Positions 10,645-20,890 of a stretch of DNA of 64,000 bases are shown piece by piece. The notes under the pieces are model-generated. The model worked only from the letters and a program-made list of their open reading frames with translations. It searched no databases and was not told the DNA's origin. The stretch is taken from contig JBBHKE010003281.1 in NCBI GenBank assembly GCA_037447655.1, positions 124,001-188,000 of the forward strand, read 5' to 3'. This DNA comes from Zygnema cylindricum (lineage: Eukaryota; Streptophyta; Zygnematophyceae; Zygnematales; Zygnemataceae). The position numbers were made by a program, and so were the translations under genes. Numbering within the stretch: the stretch's first letter is position 1; each line of letters opens with the position of its first letter.

Positions 10645-11155
10645 TGTTGAAATGTATGTATTTTCTACGTATGTATTGTGTAGAAAATAATATTTTTCTT
10701 TCGATATTTTTCTAGGTTGAAATAGAAAAGAAGCAAAAGCAATTTGCCTCTAACTCCTCTCTCTAACCCCAACACTTGCAGTAGTCAATAAAGGCTAGTG
10801 AAGGAGCAAGAGTCATGGTTGCCTAAGCTTTCTAGAGAGACAAGTAGCAAAATTTGGGTAGATTCACCAAAAGGGATTTGATCTTGGTACCTACCGTCCG
10901 TCAAATCACCCGTAGCCGTTAGCTTTATCTTATTGTTAAGGCTCTATGCTGGGATATATAGGGTACAAGAGTTATTTAAATAGTTACACATAGACATTTT
11001 CTTTTAACTATTGAAACGTACAGTAGAACATAGAACTAGTTGAGAAATATAATACCGCACGAAATAAATGGTGCATACATTTATTTTCAGCGGCTCATTT
11101 TAAACACCAATCTAATCGGACGACTGTGGTAAGCGTTGACGTCGCGGGAAGGACA
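10645..11155 (+). repeat. Element C 3' LTR, left part (interrupted by element D)
   Basis: It starts TGTTGAAATG after the polypurine tract and carries the ggatttgatct and ccgtccgtc blocks (10876-10910) of the family. It is cut at 11155, where element D begins, and resumes at 16049. Confidence 0.85.
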
Positions 11156-12137
11156 TGTTGTTCCACGACCACTGGAGCAAATAGAGCAGCAGCAGTAGTA
11201 GTAGAAGTAGACATATTTCAACACAGAAGCTTACCAAGAATCCTATCAAACAGCTGCTTTCTAAAGCTCAATTAAGTTACCACAATGGTCCAAAACTGCT
11301 TCAAACTATACCACAATATAGTGTATCACAAAGTATGACAACTCCCAGAGTTTCATCACAATTGATCAAACATACACCAAGATATGCAACTCAGAAGTTT
11401 CCTAAAAACAGTGTGCAGATTACACAATCTGGAAGTCTGGATACAAAATACATTCTAAGTCCTAACTCTTATACTCTTGTGAGTATCTAATTTTGGTTTT
11501 CCTATTACATAGTGATGTACCGCCGATAAAGGTGTCCCCTAAGAGATATGTCCAAAATATTAAACTACCACTGAGATATAATAACTCATAATCACGCTAA
11601 AACTAATTTACCACTGTACAACTAATATTACTGAGAATCTTTACTAAGTGTTTGTACAAATAGTCGTCGCCGGCTAGTTACGTTTGTCCGGATATGTCCA
11701 CTGAGTTGCTCTTAAACTAGCTGTTAGTAAGTCATCTGTGAATTGCGTCGGTTGACTCGATTGTGTTCAATTGTAGCAGCGCAATCCAGTTCCAGATCAC
11801 ATTCGAATATCCGCAGCTTGCAGCAGCTGCGTTGTCCCAGACCAAAAATAGCTGCAGCTACGTTTGTCTTAATGCGTAGCAACTGTGTTGTCTGTTACCA
11901 AGATATCCATGGTTGCGTTGTCTTGTTGCGTCGCAGGCTGCGTTCGTCTATACGAACCAAATCAAGAATGAACCGCAGCTGCGCTTGTTTCATCTGCGTC
12001 GCCGCTGCAGTGTTTCAATGCTAGTGTCGGTACCATTAAAACATTCAGTGTACTTCAAGTGACGACCCGTGTCCCTATAGATCTATTTTCTCGCCGTCCC
12101 ATAAATTTATTGAGACTTAAGCTTTCAAAAACCAACA
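11156..12137 (-). repeat. Element D 3' LTR
   Basis: On the minus strand it starts TGTTGG and ends AACA. It matches 15062-16043 over its full length. Its inner end still carries the first gag-frame codons that are also in the 5' LTR. Confidence 0.9.
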
Positions 12138-12156
12138 CTCCCCTAAAGCTTTAGAC
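12138..12156 (-). promoter_or_regulatory. Polypurine tract of element D
   Basis: On the minus strand the sequence agctttaggggag stands directly before the 3' LTR start, as in the other Copia copies of this window. Confidence 0.7.
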
Positions 12157-12361
12157 TCATTACGCCAACGTAGCTACGATGTCGATTTAGTGCAGCATCG
12201 CAGCATAGCAACGTAGCAATTTTAGAAAGTCACCAAGTCCCACGACATCCCCGCTGTCGAACTAGCGCAGCATGGCAGTATAGTAGTGCAACAACTTAGC
12301 TATTCACTTAAATCTACTGCATCCCTACAATACTTCAATTTAGGAGCAGGATGAACTTTAG

Positions 12362-13103
12362 TGAGCATGTGTGCAATCATTTAAGCATTTGGCAAATAAC
12401 ATAATTTAATCACTGTAGAGAACACTTTTTCTCTTACAAATTGTAATCTTACATCCATGTGCTGGCTTTTGAAGTGGTTACTCGGGTTAGAGGGAATGGC
12501 AATGGCAGCCGGGTTATCACACTAGATCACCTGTGGACCAACCTGTATGTATCCTAGTTCTTGCAACATGGATTTCACCCATAAGAGTTCTTTGAGGGTC
12601 GAGCTTGCTGTCATATATTCAGACTCTATCGTTGATTGTGCCGTGACCTTCTGGAGTTTGCTACTCCAACAGCAAGTCCCGTTCCCAATTTGCAGAACGA
12701 ATCCCGTGGTGGATTTTCGGCTTGGCATGTCACCATAGGTCGCATCACTCCATGTTTGCAGCTTCACTTCTCCTCCACCTAGTGTGAGTTTGAGGTCTTT
12801 GGTTCCTTCCAAGTATCTTAAAACTCTTTTTGTTGCATCACGGTCAGATTCTTTCGGATTCTCTAGACTTTTGCTCAGTACCCCAAGCGGTGCAGCGATG
12901 TCCAAACTAGTATAGTTCATGAAATATATTAGACTTCCCACTATCTGTGTGTAAGGTATTAAAGCCATAGTATCATCCTCCCCCGACTCAAAAGTTCCAA
13001 AGACAATAACACCCGGTTCTGTTTCTTCCCCTTCTAACTTATGCCGAAACTCCATTGGTGTTACACATCCTTTTGCCCCTCGCATTCCATATTCATCTAA
13101 CAT
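12362..13103 (-). pseudogene. RNase H region of element D
   Basis: The open frame 13103-12522 carries Copia RNase H motifs: LIYFMNYTSLDIA, the catalytic-type TWSDATYGD, GFVLQIGNGTCCWSS, and ESEYMTASS. The domain tail (MDVRLQFVREKV, then an MLTK block) continues at about 12470-12362 in another frame, so an indel separates the parts. RNase H degrades the RNA template during reverse transcription. The domain is one of the better preserved parts of D. Confidence 0.85.
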
Positions 13104-13163
13104 GTTCCCACTAGCTTCCTTTTAAGTCAATTTTATTAATGTGTTTTTTCTGTCCCTCTCTAC

Positions 13164-13346
13164 CTAGATGCCCAAAATATATTTTGCCTCAGCGAGGTCT
13201 TTCATCTCGAATCGTGAGTTTAAAGCAATTTTAACTTTGTTAATTTCTACCATTGATTTGCTAAGTAGTAGTAAATCATTTACATACACCGCACCCATTT
13301 GGTGCCAATCGCTTTTCGATCCGGAGGAAGGTCCACAAGCTCTCAT
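13164..13346 (-). pseudogene. Reverse transcriptase fragment of element D (YVND box)
   Basis: Only the palm end of RT remains: VYVNDLLLLSKSM followed by FEMKDLAEAKYILGI. The catalytic YVDD box reads YVND, an Asp to Asn change in a metal-binding position. About 150 residues of RT upstream are missing, because the sequence jumps from the RT N-terminus near 13350 straight to this fragment. Confidence 0.85.
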
Positions 13347-13348
13347 GT

Positions 13349-13906
13349 CTAAGCCTCCATGATCGACTTCATTTCATCGTTTGCCGCCTCCATCCAGTGA
13401 TTCCGCTCCAGTGATGAGAAGGCTTCCCGGATGGACAGAGGCTCCTCTGAGGTTGCCGAGTAGGCGAAGTGAGAGCTTGCTTGGAGGCGGCTACTAGATC
13501 TTCTTCCCCCCAGAAATTTTGAGGCTGAAATTTTCGGATCCCTTGCGTTGCGCTTGTTGCGTAGGTTGCGATCTGTAGGCAGTGACTGCTCTTGGTCCGC
13601 TTGTTGCAAAACCCGATTATGTTCCGACTCTAGTGTTAATATTGGTGAATGTTGCAGCAGTCGAACAATATTTTGAATGCAATCTAAAATGACATAATCC
13701 TGTACTTTACGCTGCTTCTTCTGCTCTGTCATTTTAAATAAGTCTATCGAGTCTAGTTCATCTTTGACCAATATGTTTCTTGCTAAAAGTATTTTCTTCC
13801 TCTCAAAAACAAAGACTCTATAGCCTTTAGAGTGATCATCATACCCTAACAAAATGCCCGACAACCCCTTAGGTTCCATTTTCCATTTATCTATAGACGT
13901 ATCCAA
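13349..13906 (-). pseudogene. Integrase C-terminal and linker region of element D
   Basis: The frame holds the Copia post-integrase block (LLGYDDHSKGYRVF), an acidic linker, and the short stretch before RT (SIREAFSSLERNHWMEAAND). It corresponds to 21830-22380 of element F. No catalytic residues are expected here. Confidence 0.8.
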
Positions 13907-14620
13907 AATAAAGCATTTACTTCCAAAGACTTTGAAATGACTGACATCCGGTTTTTTACCCGTCTATATTTCGTAAGGAGTGGTTGCTATTGATTTTGAA
14001 CCTATCCTATTTTTGATATAAACCACACAATTTAACGCTTTAGCCCAGAATTTTGGATCCATGTCCTTATCCGCAAGCATGGACCTAGAGATTTTTGTGA
14101 TTGTTCTATTTAGTCTTTCCGAGACCCCATTTTGTTCCGGAGAGTATGGAACAATTAGTTTGTGAGTTATACCTTCCTTGAGTAAGAGGTTTTCAAACTC
14201 TTTTGACGTATATTCCCCGCCATTGTCCGATCTAAGCTTCAAAAATCGGCAAACCGTAAAGTTTCTCCGCCCACGCTTTGTAGTGATGAAAATGAATGAA
14301 GACTTAACTCTTAGATTTCATGAAGTAGACCTTAGTAAACCTTGAAAAAGCATCTGTAAATGTAACCATATATTTCATCCCCCCGGCAGATGGTACCTTT
14401 GCTAAGCCGAAAACATCAGAATGAATAAGCTGCAAAAGTTTAGTAGATTTATGCTCACACTCTTGAGGAAATGGTAATCTGCGTATTTTTCATAGGGCAC
14501 AGCCATCAAACGTTTAAGGTGTATGGTTTGATAGAGTGACTCCTTCTACTTTGCCAACATTGACCATCTTTTTCAAACTATCATAGTTCACATGGCCTAA
14601 TCTTTTATGCCAAAGCTCAT
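13907..14620 (-). pseudogene. Integrase core of element D (frameshifted)
   Basis: Going down the minus strand one finds the GAG-pre-integrase/HHCC start (LWHKRLGHVNYDSLKKM near 14610-14550), the first catalytic region (HSDVFG near 14430), RSDNGGEYTS and PEQNGVSERLNRT at 14242-14110, and FWAKALNCVVYIKNRIGS. The three catalytic acidic residues appear present, but the parts lie in different frames. The enzyme would insert the cDNA into the host genome. Confidence 0.8.
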
Positions 14621-15120
14621 CTGAGGATAATGCACCGGAATACAAAACATCATTTTCTTTATTATCAGGCATATCCATTCGATACATTTTGCTGGCATCT
14701 CTAGTTCCCGTAATTGCAATTTTTCCATTTTTGCCAACAACCTGCTGCCATGTTTCAGATTGACCTCAAACCCTTTACTTTCGAACATTAGCCTTTTCAA
14801 AATCATCTTTGAGAGATTTCCAGATATCGATCGCCTTTTTCATTTTTATCTGTGACATAGCCAATTCTTTTGAAATACACAATTTCAAAAGTGAGCGAGC
14901 TTGCGCATTTTTTCTTTGACCAAGACGGACCTCTTTCCGCCAATGAACCATCCAGGATATTCAAAAGGTTAACATTTTCAAAGTGTGTCTTCACCATATC
15001 AGCCCAATAAGCATATTTTTCCCCCAAAAAGATAGGAATTCTTGATGATAGGCCCATAACCTGTTGTTCTACGACCACTGGAGCAAATGGAGCAGCAGCA
15101 GTAGTAGTAGAAGTAGACAT
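14597..15120 (-). pseudogene. gag: Gag N-terminus and pre-integrase fragment of element D
   Basis: The frame 15120-14803 starts in the LTR (MSTSTTTAAAPFAP) and reads through the PBS into VMGLSSRIPIFLGEKYAYWA, which matches the gag start of element F (MGPPSRVPIFNG). The ATG within the PBS is therefore the conserved start, and the upstream ATG may be an extension. The next frame (14806-14597) matches the GAG-pre-integrase domain, so most of gag, the zinc knuckle and the protease are deleted. Confidence 0.75.
15050..15061 (-). promoter_or_regulatory. Primer-binding site of element D (half tRNA-iMet type)
   Basis: On the minus strand GGTTATGGGCCT follows the LTR end AACA directly. It is complementary to the anticodon arm of initiator tRNA-Met, the primer type known from Drosophila copia. 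Confidence 0.8.
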
Positions 15121-16043
15121 ATTTCAACACAGAAGCTTACTAAGAATCCTATCAAACAGCTGCTTTCTACAACTCAATTAAGTTACCACAATGATCCAAA
15201 ACTGCTTCAAACTATACCACAGTATAGTGTATCACAAAGTATGACAACTCCCAAAGTTTCAGCAAAATTGATCCAACATACACTAAGATATGCAACTCAG
15301 AAGTTTCCCAAAAACAGTTTGCAGATTACACAATCTGGAAGTCTAGATACAAAATACATTCTAAGTCTTAACTCTTATACTCATAGTGAGTATCTACTTT
15401 TAGTTGTCCTATTACATAGTGATGTACCGCCGATACAGGTGTTCCTAAGAGATATGTCCAAAACATAAAACTACCACTGAGATCTAATTACTCATAATCA
15501 CGCTAAAACTAATTTACCACTATAGAACTAATATTACTGAGAATCTGTACTTAGTTTTTGTACAAATACTCGCCGCCGACTAGTTATGTTTGTCCGGATA
15601 TGTCCACTCAGTTGCTCTAAAATTATCTATTAGTAAGTCATCTGCGAATCTCGTCGGTTGACTCGATCATGTTTAATTGAGCAGCGCAATCCAATTCCAT
15701 ATCACATTCGAATATCCGCAGCTTTGCAGCAGCTGCGTTGTCCCATACCAAAAATTGCCGCTGCTGCGTTTGTCTTGTTGTGTAGCAACTGCGTTGTCTG
15801 TTACCAAGATATCCATGGTTGCGTTGTCTTGTTGCGTCGCAGGCTGCGTTTGTCCGTACGAACCAAATCAAGAATGAACCCCAGCTGCGCTTGTTTCATC
15901 TGCGTCGCCGCTGCGCTGTTTCAATGCTGGTGTCCGTACCATTAAAACATTCATTGTACTTCAAGTGACGACGCGTGTCCCTAAAGATCTATTTTCATGC
16001 CGTTCTATAAATTTGTTGAGACTTAAGCTTTCAAAAACCAAAA
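15062..16043 (-). repeat. Element D 5' LTR
   Basis: A direct copy of 11156-12137 with equal length and moderate divergence. The outer end reads accaaaa in place of accaaca, so the terminal TG on the minus strand is lost. Confidence 0.9.
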
Positions 16044-16048
16044 GGTCA

Positions 16049-16425
16049 TTTTGGCGGTTTTGGACGCCCCCACTCTAGATTACACGTGGCAACATTTAAC
16101 ACGCTTAGAAAATCTTTGGAGAGCACGATAACAAATTTCGATGTGACAGATGTCACCTTTTTGCGTATGGCGTACAATACCGTATAGAAAGTACTTGGAC
16201 ACTTGTACTTTTTGTACGGTTGGTGCGTACCTCACTACTAGGGGGTTTAGAGAGGGCTTTCGGACTTAGAATATTTTAGTAGGTTGGCGCCTCTCTCCTA
16301 GAGAGCATCTCTATAAGCGACAAACTTTGCCATTTAATTACAACACACTCAGTTGACCATTTTCAGTGATTCTTTTTGCTGCGGACTTAGGGGAGTGCGT
16401 GCTACGGATTTAGGGGAGTCCACCC
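16049..16425 (+). repeat. Element C 3' LTR, right part
   Basis: After the second copy of the target duplication the LTR resumes with tttggcgg, then the cacgtggc block (16084), GTAC-rich sequence, the ctctctcctagagag palindrome (16302) and the gattctttttgct block (16367). It stops at 16425 where element E begins. The last 100 bp or so of the LTR are not found beyond E. Confidence 0.75.
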
Positions 16426-17240
16426 AGTTGAAAAAATATATTTTATCTTCTATCTCTTTATTCTATGGTCTTACTATTGCCCTCATACTTGTCGTAGTCA
16501 ATTAGGAGTGGCAGGCAGCAAGTCAGAATGAAACAGGCAGACAGATTGAAAGATGACCAAAATGTTGCCTGGATGAGATTTAAACTTATGTCTGCGGAGT
16601 ACTACGTAGACGTACGCCTTATCCATTAAGGCGTTAACAAAACAATACACATACGTGGTTTGTTATTTATTTAAATATTCACGTGATGTCACTTTCACTT
16701 AAAAAGTCTAATATTGACAAAACGACATATATTGACAACCGCGCTCGCAGAAGGGAATCTAACCGTGTAAAATACCTGATCAGAGGGACTTCGTCGCCGT
16801 CCCCAAAGCTGTATGAATCTTTGGCGGCTTTTAAACATAGTGGGTCGTTCTGCCACGTGGCACCACATCATTGGACGTTGGAAAAGTTGGGAGAAGGAAC
16901 GATGGCTCTCGAGCTGATAGATGTTAACCAGATGGCAATGTTGTACAATGGCCATTCAAGAAGTTTAATCGACCACTGTACCTTCTTGTACTATACAATG
17001 TTTTGATTGGTTGGTCTAGGGTACAGTAGTAGGTAGCTGTGAGTAGGTGTTAAGCGACTTAGCGTGTTTGAGGCGCCTCTCTCCAGGTGACCTTTTGTAT
17101 TAATATGCCATCTTTGGCCAGCCATAACTTAATGCTCAGGGGAGAAAATTCAGCCATTGTTTTTGCTCTAGATTCAACAGAGTCCACACTAGACAGAGGT
17201 GTAATTGGTCTAAGATTTTGCATGCCAGGGTGACACTTAT
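16426..17240 (+). repeat. Element E 5' LTR, left part
   Basis: It starts agttgaaaaa where the 3' copy has tgttgaaaaa. It contains the cacgtggc box (16857), ttgtactatacaatg (16987), the cctctctccag block (17068) and the ttttgctctagattc block (17160). It is interrupted at about 17240 by a minus-strand solo LTR. Confidence 0.75.
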
Positions 17241-18072
17241 TGAAATTTTATAGGCGCTATTGCCACACTAAATTCGTAGATCCAAAGTAACTTATCTAGA
17301 TAGTGCTGACTCCAAGCTGATAGAAACCCAATTGACTGACACCCTAACAGTCAAAATCCCAATACAACTTCACCCATGTGAAATAAAACCTCTTGTGTGC
17401 TCACTCCCCCTATAGAATGCAAAGTTAGAATATGAGTATTTGGACACATTACCCCACTTTGACTATCCTTTATAAATGGAGCCACCTTGGACGGATAAAA
17501 CCCTGATCGACTACACTCGTTTGTAGCTTGGACTCCCTTGAGTCTACAACAAAAAGAATCACAGAAAATCGGCATGTCCAATACACACCAAAAATGTTAT
17601 TCTATACAGGCGACTGGAACGTGAGCCGTTCGATTTTATTTCGAAATTATTTTCTCGACCGTCGAAACAATTGTCTTTGCCATTTGTTTCGTGCAACCTG
17701 TATTGTTTTATTGCGGTACCTTTCCATGTATATTTAGTTTGGCTTTGCCGTTAAATGGATAATGCCGGTGTAAAAAACTTACATACTATTCAAAACCCTA
17801 TAAGTGCATCGATGTTCTTTACATCTAGCCGATAAGGTGGGGAGCTACATCTATACAGCCGTAGACTTGATGGACCGAGATCAAATCCTTCTCCGTTCGC
17901 ATATCTTTTGGTAACGCCCAGACACACTCCCCTCTTTCGAGTCTCCTTAGCAACTTTGGTAGCCATGGCTACCTCTGTCTTTTAGTGACTACGACAAGTA
18001 TAGATGACTTAGACAGCCTATTTGACAGACAGTAGAATAAATAAAGACCTAGAAAATACACACATTTTAACA
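17241..18072 (-). repeat. Solo Copia LTR inserted in the 5' LTR of element E
   Basis: On the minus strand it starts TGTTAAAATG and ends AATTTCA. It carries the same ordered landmarks as the other LTRs in reverse (gatcaaatcc at 17879, tagccatggctacc at 17960, agactcccttgag complement at 17530). No internal region accompanies it, so it most likely arose by LTR-LTR recombination. The flanks share only ctt, so the target duplication is imperfect. Confidence 0.75.
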
Positions 18073-18158
18073 CTTGGGAATGTTAAACGGGAAAATATTA
18101 TATGAAGGCTTTATATAAGCTGGATATGTTGTGGACCAATGGAGGTCACAAAATTACA
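18073..18158 (+). repeat. Element E 5' LTR, right end
   Basis: The remaining end of the LTR matches the 3' LTR end at 30690-30772 (ggaccaatg.aggtca.a.aattaca) and finishes TTACA. Confidence 0.75.
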
Positions 18159-18173
18159 AGTTATAGGCCCACC
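18159..18173 (+). promoter_or_regulatory. Primer-binding site of element E (mutated)
   Basis: AGTTATAGGCCCACC directly follows the LTR. It equals the PBS of element F except for a G to A change that also destroys the ATG within it. Confidence 0.75.
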
Positions 18174-18523
18174 CTCTAGGGTGCCAGTTTTCAATGGAAC
18201 ATGGATTATATACTTGGAAACCATGATGAGAGGGCATTGTTTGAAAAAATGCTATGGGGAATTGTGACTGGTCGTGTGCGGCGGCCAACTAAAGAATTGG
18301 GAGTTCCACCTGGGTTTGGGGGAAGTCGATTCTTAAGAGGATCTACGGAGGCAGAAGTGATAGACGATGATGGAAAAAGCATTGTGTTAGAGAAAGAGAA
18401 GGAGGAGGAGAAGGTAAACTCACACCTATAGCTTTTGAATCCGTACCGATAGTGGATTTTCAAAAAATCGAGGCAATTGATACTGAAATGTGAGACTTCA
18501 ACAACACTGTGGGAACTCATTTT
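18174..18523 (+). pseudogene. gag: Gag N-terminal part of element E
   Basis: The frame around 18201-18431 (GIVTGRVRRPTKELGVPPGF) matches gag of element F (GIVSGRVRRPSNLGIPLGF). It breaks off at 18523, where element F is inserted, and the next gag residues continue at 24935 (FIIRHLTEV, against FILRHLTQG in F). A stop codon after the KEEEKVNSHL end shows that the copy was already defective or became so later. Confidence 0.8.
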
Positions 18524-19553
18524 TGAAGAAATAAAAGGTTATTTTAGTATTTTTTAGGTTTTGCAAAATGCAGAAAAGAAGCCGAGGCAGTCTGCCTCTA
18601 ACTTCTCTCTTCAGCTCCCACACTTGTCGTAGTCACTGAAGGTTGAAGAGGGAGCTAGAGCCATGGCTGCCTATGCTGATTAGAGAAAGAGTTACGAGTT
18701 GTAGATTTTGGTAGATTTACCAAAATGTAAATTGACGGATCTAGGGTTTGAACCTGGTACCTACCGCCCGTCAACATAGCCTGTAGCCTTAGCCATTTAG
18801 TTTGCCATCATGCTTGAAGATATATATTTTGATAGGTATTTAAATATTAACATGTAGTCTATTTCATTTAACGGATCTTTAAACATAGACACAGTTTGTA
18901 AAGTACGGCGTACGAAACATCCGAAACGAATACTGCGCATTTTGTTTAGAAAGCGAAACAAATACTGCGGAAGTATTTATGACTGTCACGATTGTAATCC
19001 GGCTTAATCAGACGGCCACGAAGCATGCCGAGATCGTGGAATAGGTTTTCGGCGGTTTGCGGTTGATGTCACGTCAATTACCACGTGGCAAAATCACATT
19101 GGATTGCGACATCTCTTGGGATTCCAAGAACGAATCCAAAAATGGCATGTGTCGACTTGTTGGCCATGTTGTACAATATCCGTACATAAAGTACATTGGC
19201 ACTTGTACCTTATGTACGATACACTATTATCATTGGTGCTGTACTTCAGTAGATAGAGTTTAGAGAGAGATAGGACTTAGAAAAATTTGATAGATTGGAC
19301 CCTCTCTCCCAGAGAGCTTCTGTACAAAAGGTCAACTTTGACACTTCATAACTTACTGCTCAGGGGAGCAAATTCAGAGATTCTTTTTGCTATAGACTCA
19401 GGGGAGTCTTCCCTTTACAGGGGTGAAGGTGGTCTGAGTTTTTGTTTGCCAGGGTGGCAGTTATTCTTGCTGAAACACAAAGGGGTCAGGGTTATCCTAG
19501 AGGCTTCGTGTGAGCTGCCTACTCTGAGGTCCTATGGAGGTCTCATAGTTACA
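18524..19553 (+). repeat. Element F 5' LTR
   Basis: TGAAGAAA...TTACA. It contains the antisense A-box/B-box pair (18795-18744), a ccacgtggc G-box (19081), tgtaccttatgtacga (19205), and the ctctctcccagagag palindrome (19303). Short open frames in it are duplicated in the 3' LTR and show no domain. Confidence 0.95.
18744..18795 (-). other. tRNA-like A-box and B-box pair inside the F LTR
   Basis: On the minus strand TGGCTAAGGCTACAGG is followed 25 bp later by GGTTCAAACCC. This resembles the split internal promoter of tRNA genes and tRNA-derived SINEs. The same arrangement recurs in the 3' LTR (24125-24176) and, weaker, in the LTRs of C and E. Transcription by Pol III is not shown. Confidence 0.5.
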
Positions 19554-19568
19554 CGTTATGGGCCCACC
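19554..19568 (+). promoter_or_regulatory. Primer-binding site of element F, overlapping the gag start
   Basis: CGTTATGGGCCCACC lies directly after the LTR end. GTTATGGGCCCACCA (19555-19569) is complementary to the anticodon arm of the plant initiator tRNA-Met as I remember it. The ATG at 19558 inside it is the first codon of gag, since TAG at 19546 closes the frame upstream. Confidence 0.85.
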
Positions 19569-20890
19569 ATCTAGGGTGCCCATATTCAATGGAGCTGGCT
19601 TCATATACTGGGAAAGTATGATGATAGGAGCTCTATGTGAGAAACGGTTTTGGGGAATAGTGAGTGGACGGGTGAGGCGTCCATCCAATCTTGGGATACC
19701 TCTAGGGTTTACAGGAGGAAAATTCATTAGAGATGCAGATTCATCTTCAACGGAGGAGACAAAGGAAGGAGAGGTGGTGGACAAAGGCAAGGAGAAGGAG
19801 ACGGTCACACCAATAGCAGCCGGTTCGGCATTGATGTCACCTATTCCGAGGAATGAGGCGAATGAAATCGATACGTTGGACTACAACAATATGGCGGCTA
19901 AGCACTTCATCCTCCGCCATCTTACTCAAGGGCTTGCATCTCCCCATTTGCAAGTAGAGAGGGCATCTGATCTTTGGATGGCTCTCATAGAGATGTATCG
20001 AAGTGGTACAATTCAGCAACAACAGTTGGCTGATCAGAAAATTAAGGAGTATGTGTACAAAGGGGGGAAGATGTTGGATTTTTGCAATGAGCTTGCTACA
20101 CTTTTCATGGAACTAGAAAGTGTTGGAAAAGTATTTAGTGAAAAGGAAAAGGTTAACTGTTTACTGATGAAGTTACCCGAGGAGTTCGAGAACATAGTCA
20201 ACCGTGTGCAGGACTTGGCGGACTCATGGTGGATTTGGAATTCAGTGGTAGGGATGATTCTCGTTTGCGAGAATACAATTGAGATCCCAAGGGGAGGAAA
20301 GAGTGGGCAAGCTTTAGCAGCCAGGACGGATTGGCGAAACAATGATTCCAGAAAACAGGTTGGAAATTATCGAGAGGAGGGGCAGAAAAATCAGACCGAG
20401 GAGTTCGAACCAAGGACTCTTAAGGGACTGTGCCATTTTTGTAAGAAACCCTGGCACTATATGGCTGAATGCACTAAGTTAACCGAGCTGCGGTTAAAAG
20501 AGGGGCAGACTGGTGGACCTGCGAGAGGAAAGAAAAAGGCCCTTGTGACGCAGGTACATGAGGTGGAATCCGAGGACGAGGACGATGAACTCCTATTGGA
20601 TGATGAGTTGGAAACAAAAAACGAGGTCGAAATTTCACGAAAACAGAAATGTGCTTTCGGTGGATTGAAAGGTGAAGCAGGCTGGATTGTAGATTCAGGA
20701 GCATCCATGCACATGTGTAAAGATAAACACCTGTTCACTAAGATACGAAAGATTCCCACCGTAGAGATAGAGTATGGGGATGGGAGGATAGTCACTACTA
20801 CTCTTGTAGGATCGGTAGATCTCAAAGTGTTAGTAGAAGGAAAGACATCTATAGTTACATTCTCCAATGTGTTGTTTATTCCCGGAGCTG
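19558..20890 (+). CDS. gag-pro: Gag and protease of element F
   Basis: The frame starts at the ATG in the PBS. It holds a Copia-type Gag (GIVSGRVRRP near residue 40, GTIQQQQLADQKI near 155, a KLPEEFENIVNR block near 200), which forms the particle, then a CCHC zinc knuckle C292-C295-H300-C305 for RNA binding, an acidic linker, and the aspartic protease with DSGAS at 379-383 (WIVDSGASMHMC). A single-base indel near 20885 shifts the frame after FIPG, so the frame ends at 20925 with unrelated residues; the true continuation is in the frame of 20867-21403. Pro and gag are in one frame, as usual in Copia elements. Confidence 0.92.

Larger units (their letters stand above)
11156..16043 (-). mobile_element. 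Copia element D, minus strand, inserted in the 3' LTR of element C
   Basis: Two direct LTRs of equal length (982 bp) bound the element, which is flanked by a 5-bp duplication, ggaca at 11151-11155 and ggtca at 16044-16048, with one change. Inside, reading on the minus strand, are a gag start, integrase, a scrap of RT and RNase H in Copia order. Deletions removed the zinc knuckle, the protease and most of RT, so D is not autonomous. Confidence 0.9.

Noticed and set aside
11743-12024. Cys/Arg-rich frame on the plus strand, also seen at 15658-15945
   Set aside because: It lies in both LTRs of element D and on the strand opposite to its genes.
18755-18773. accgcccgtc resembles the conserved SSU rRNA 3' region
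   Set aside because: Only about ten bases match and the flanks are LTR sequence.
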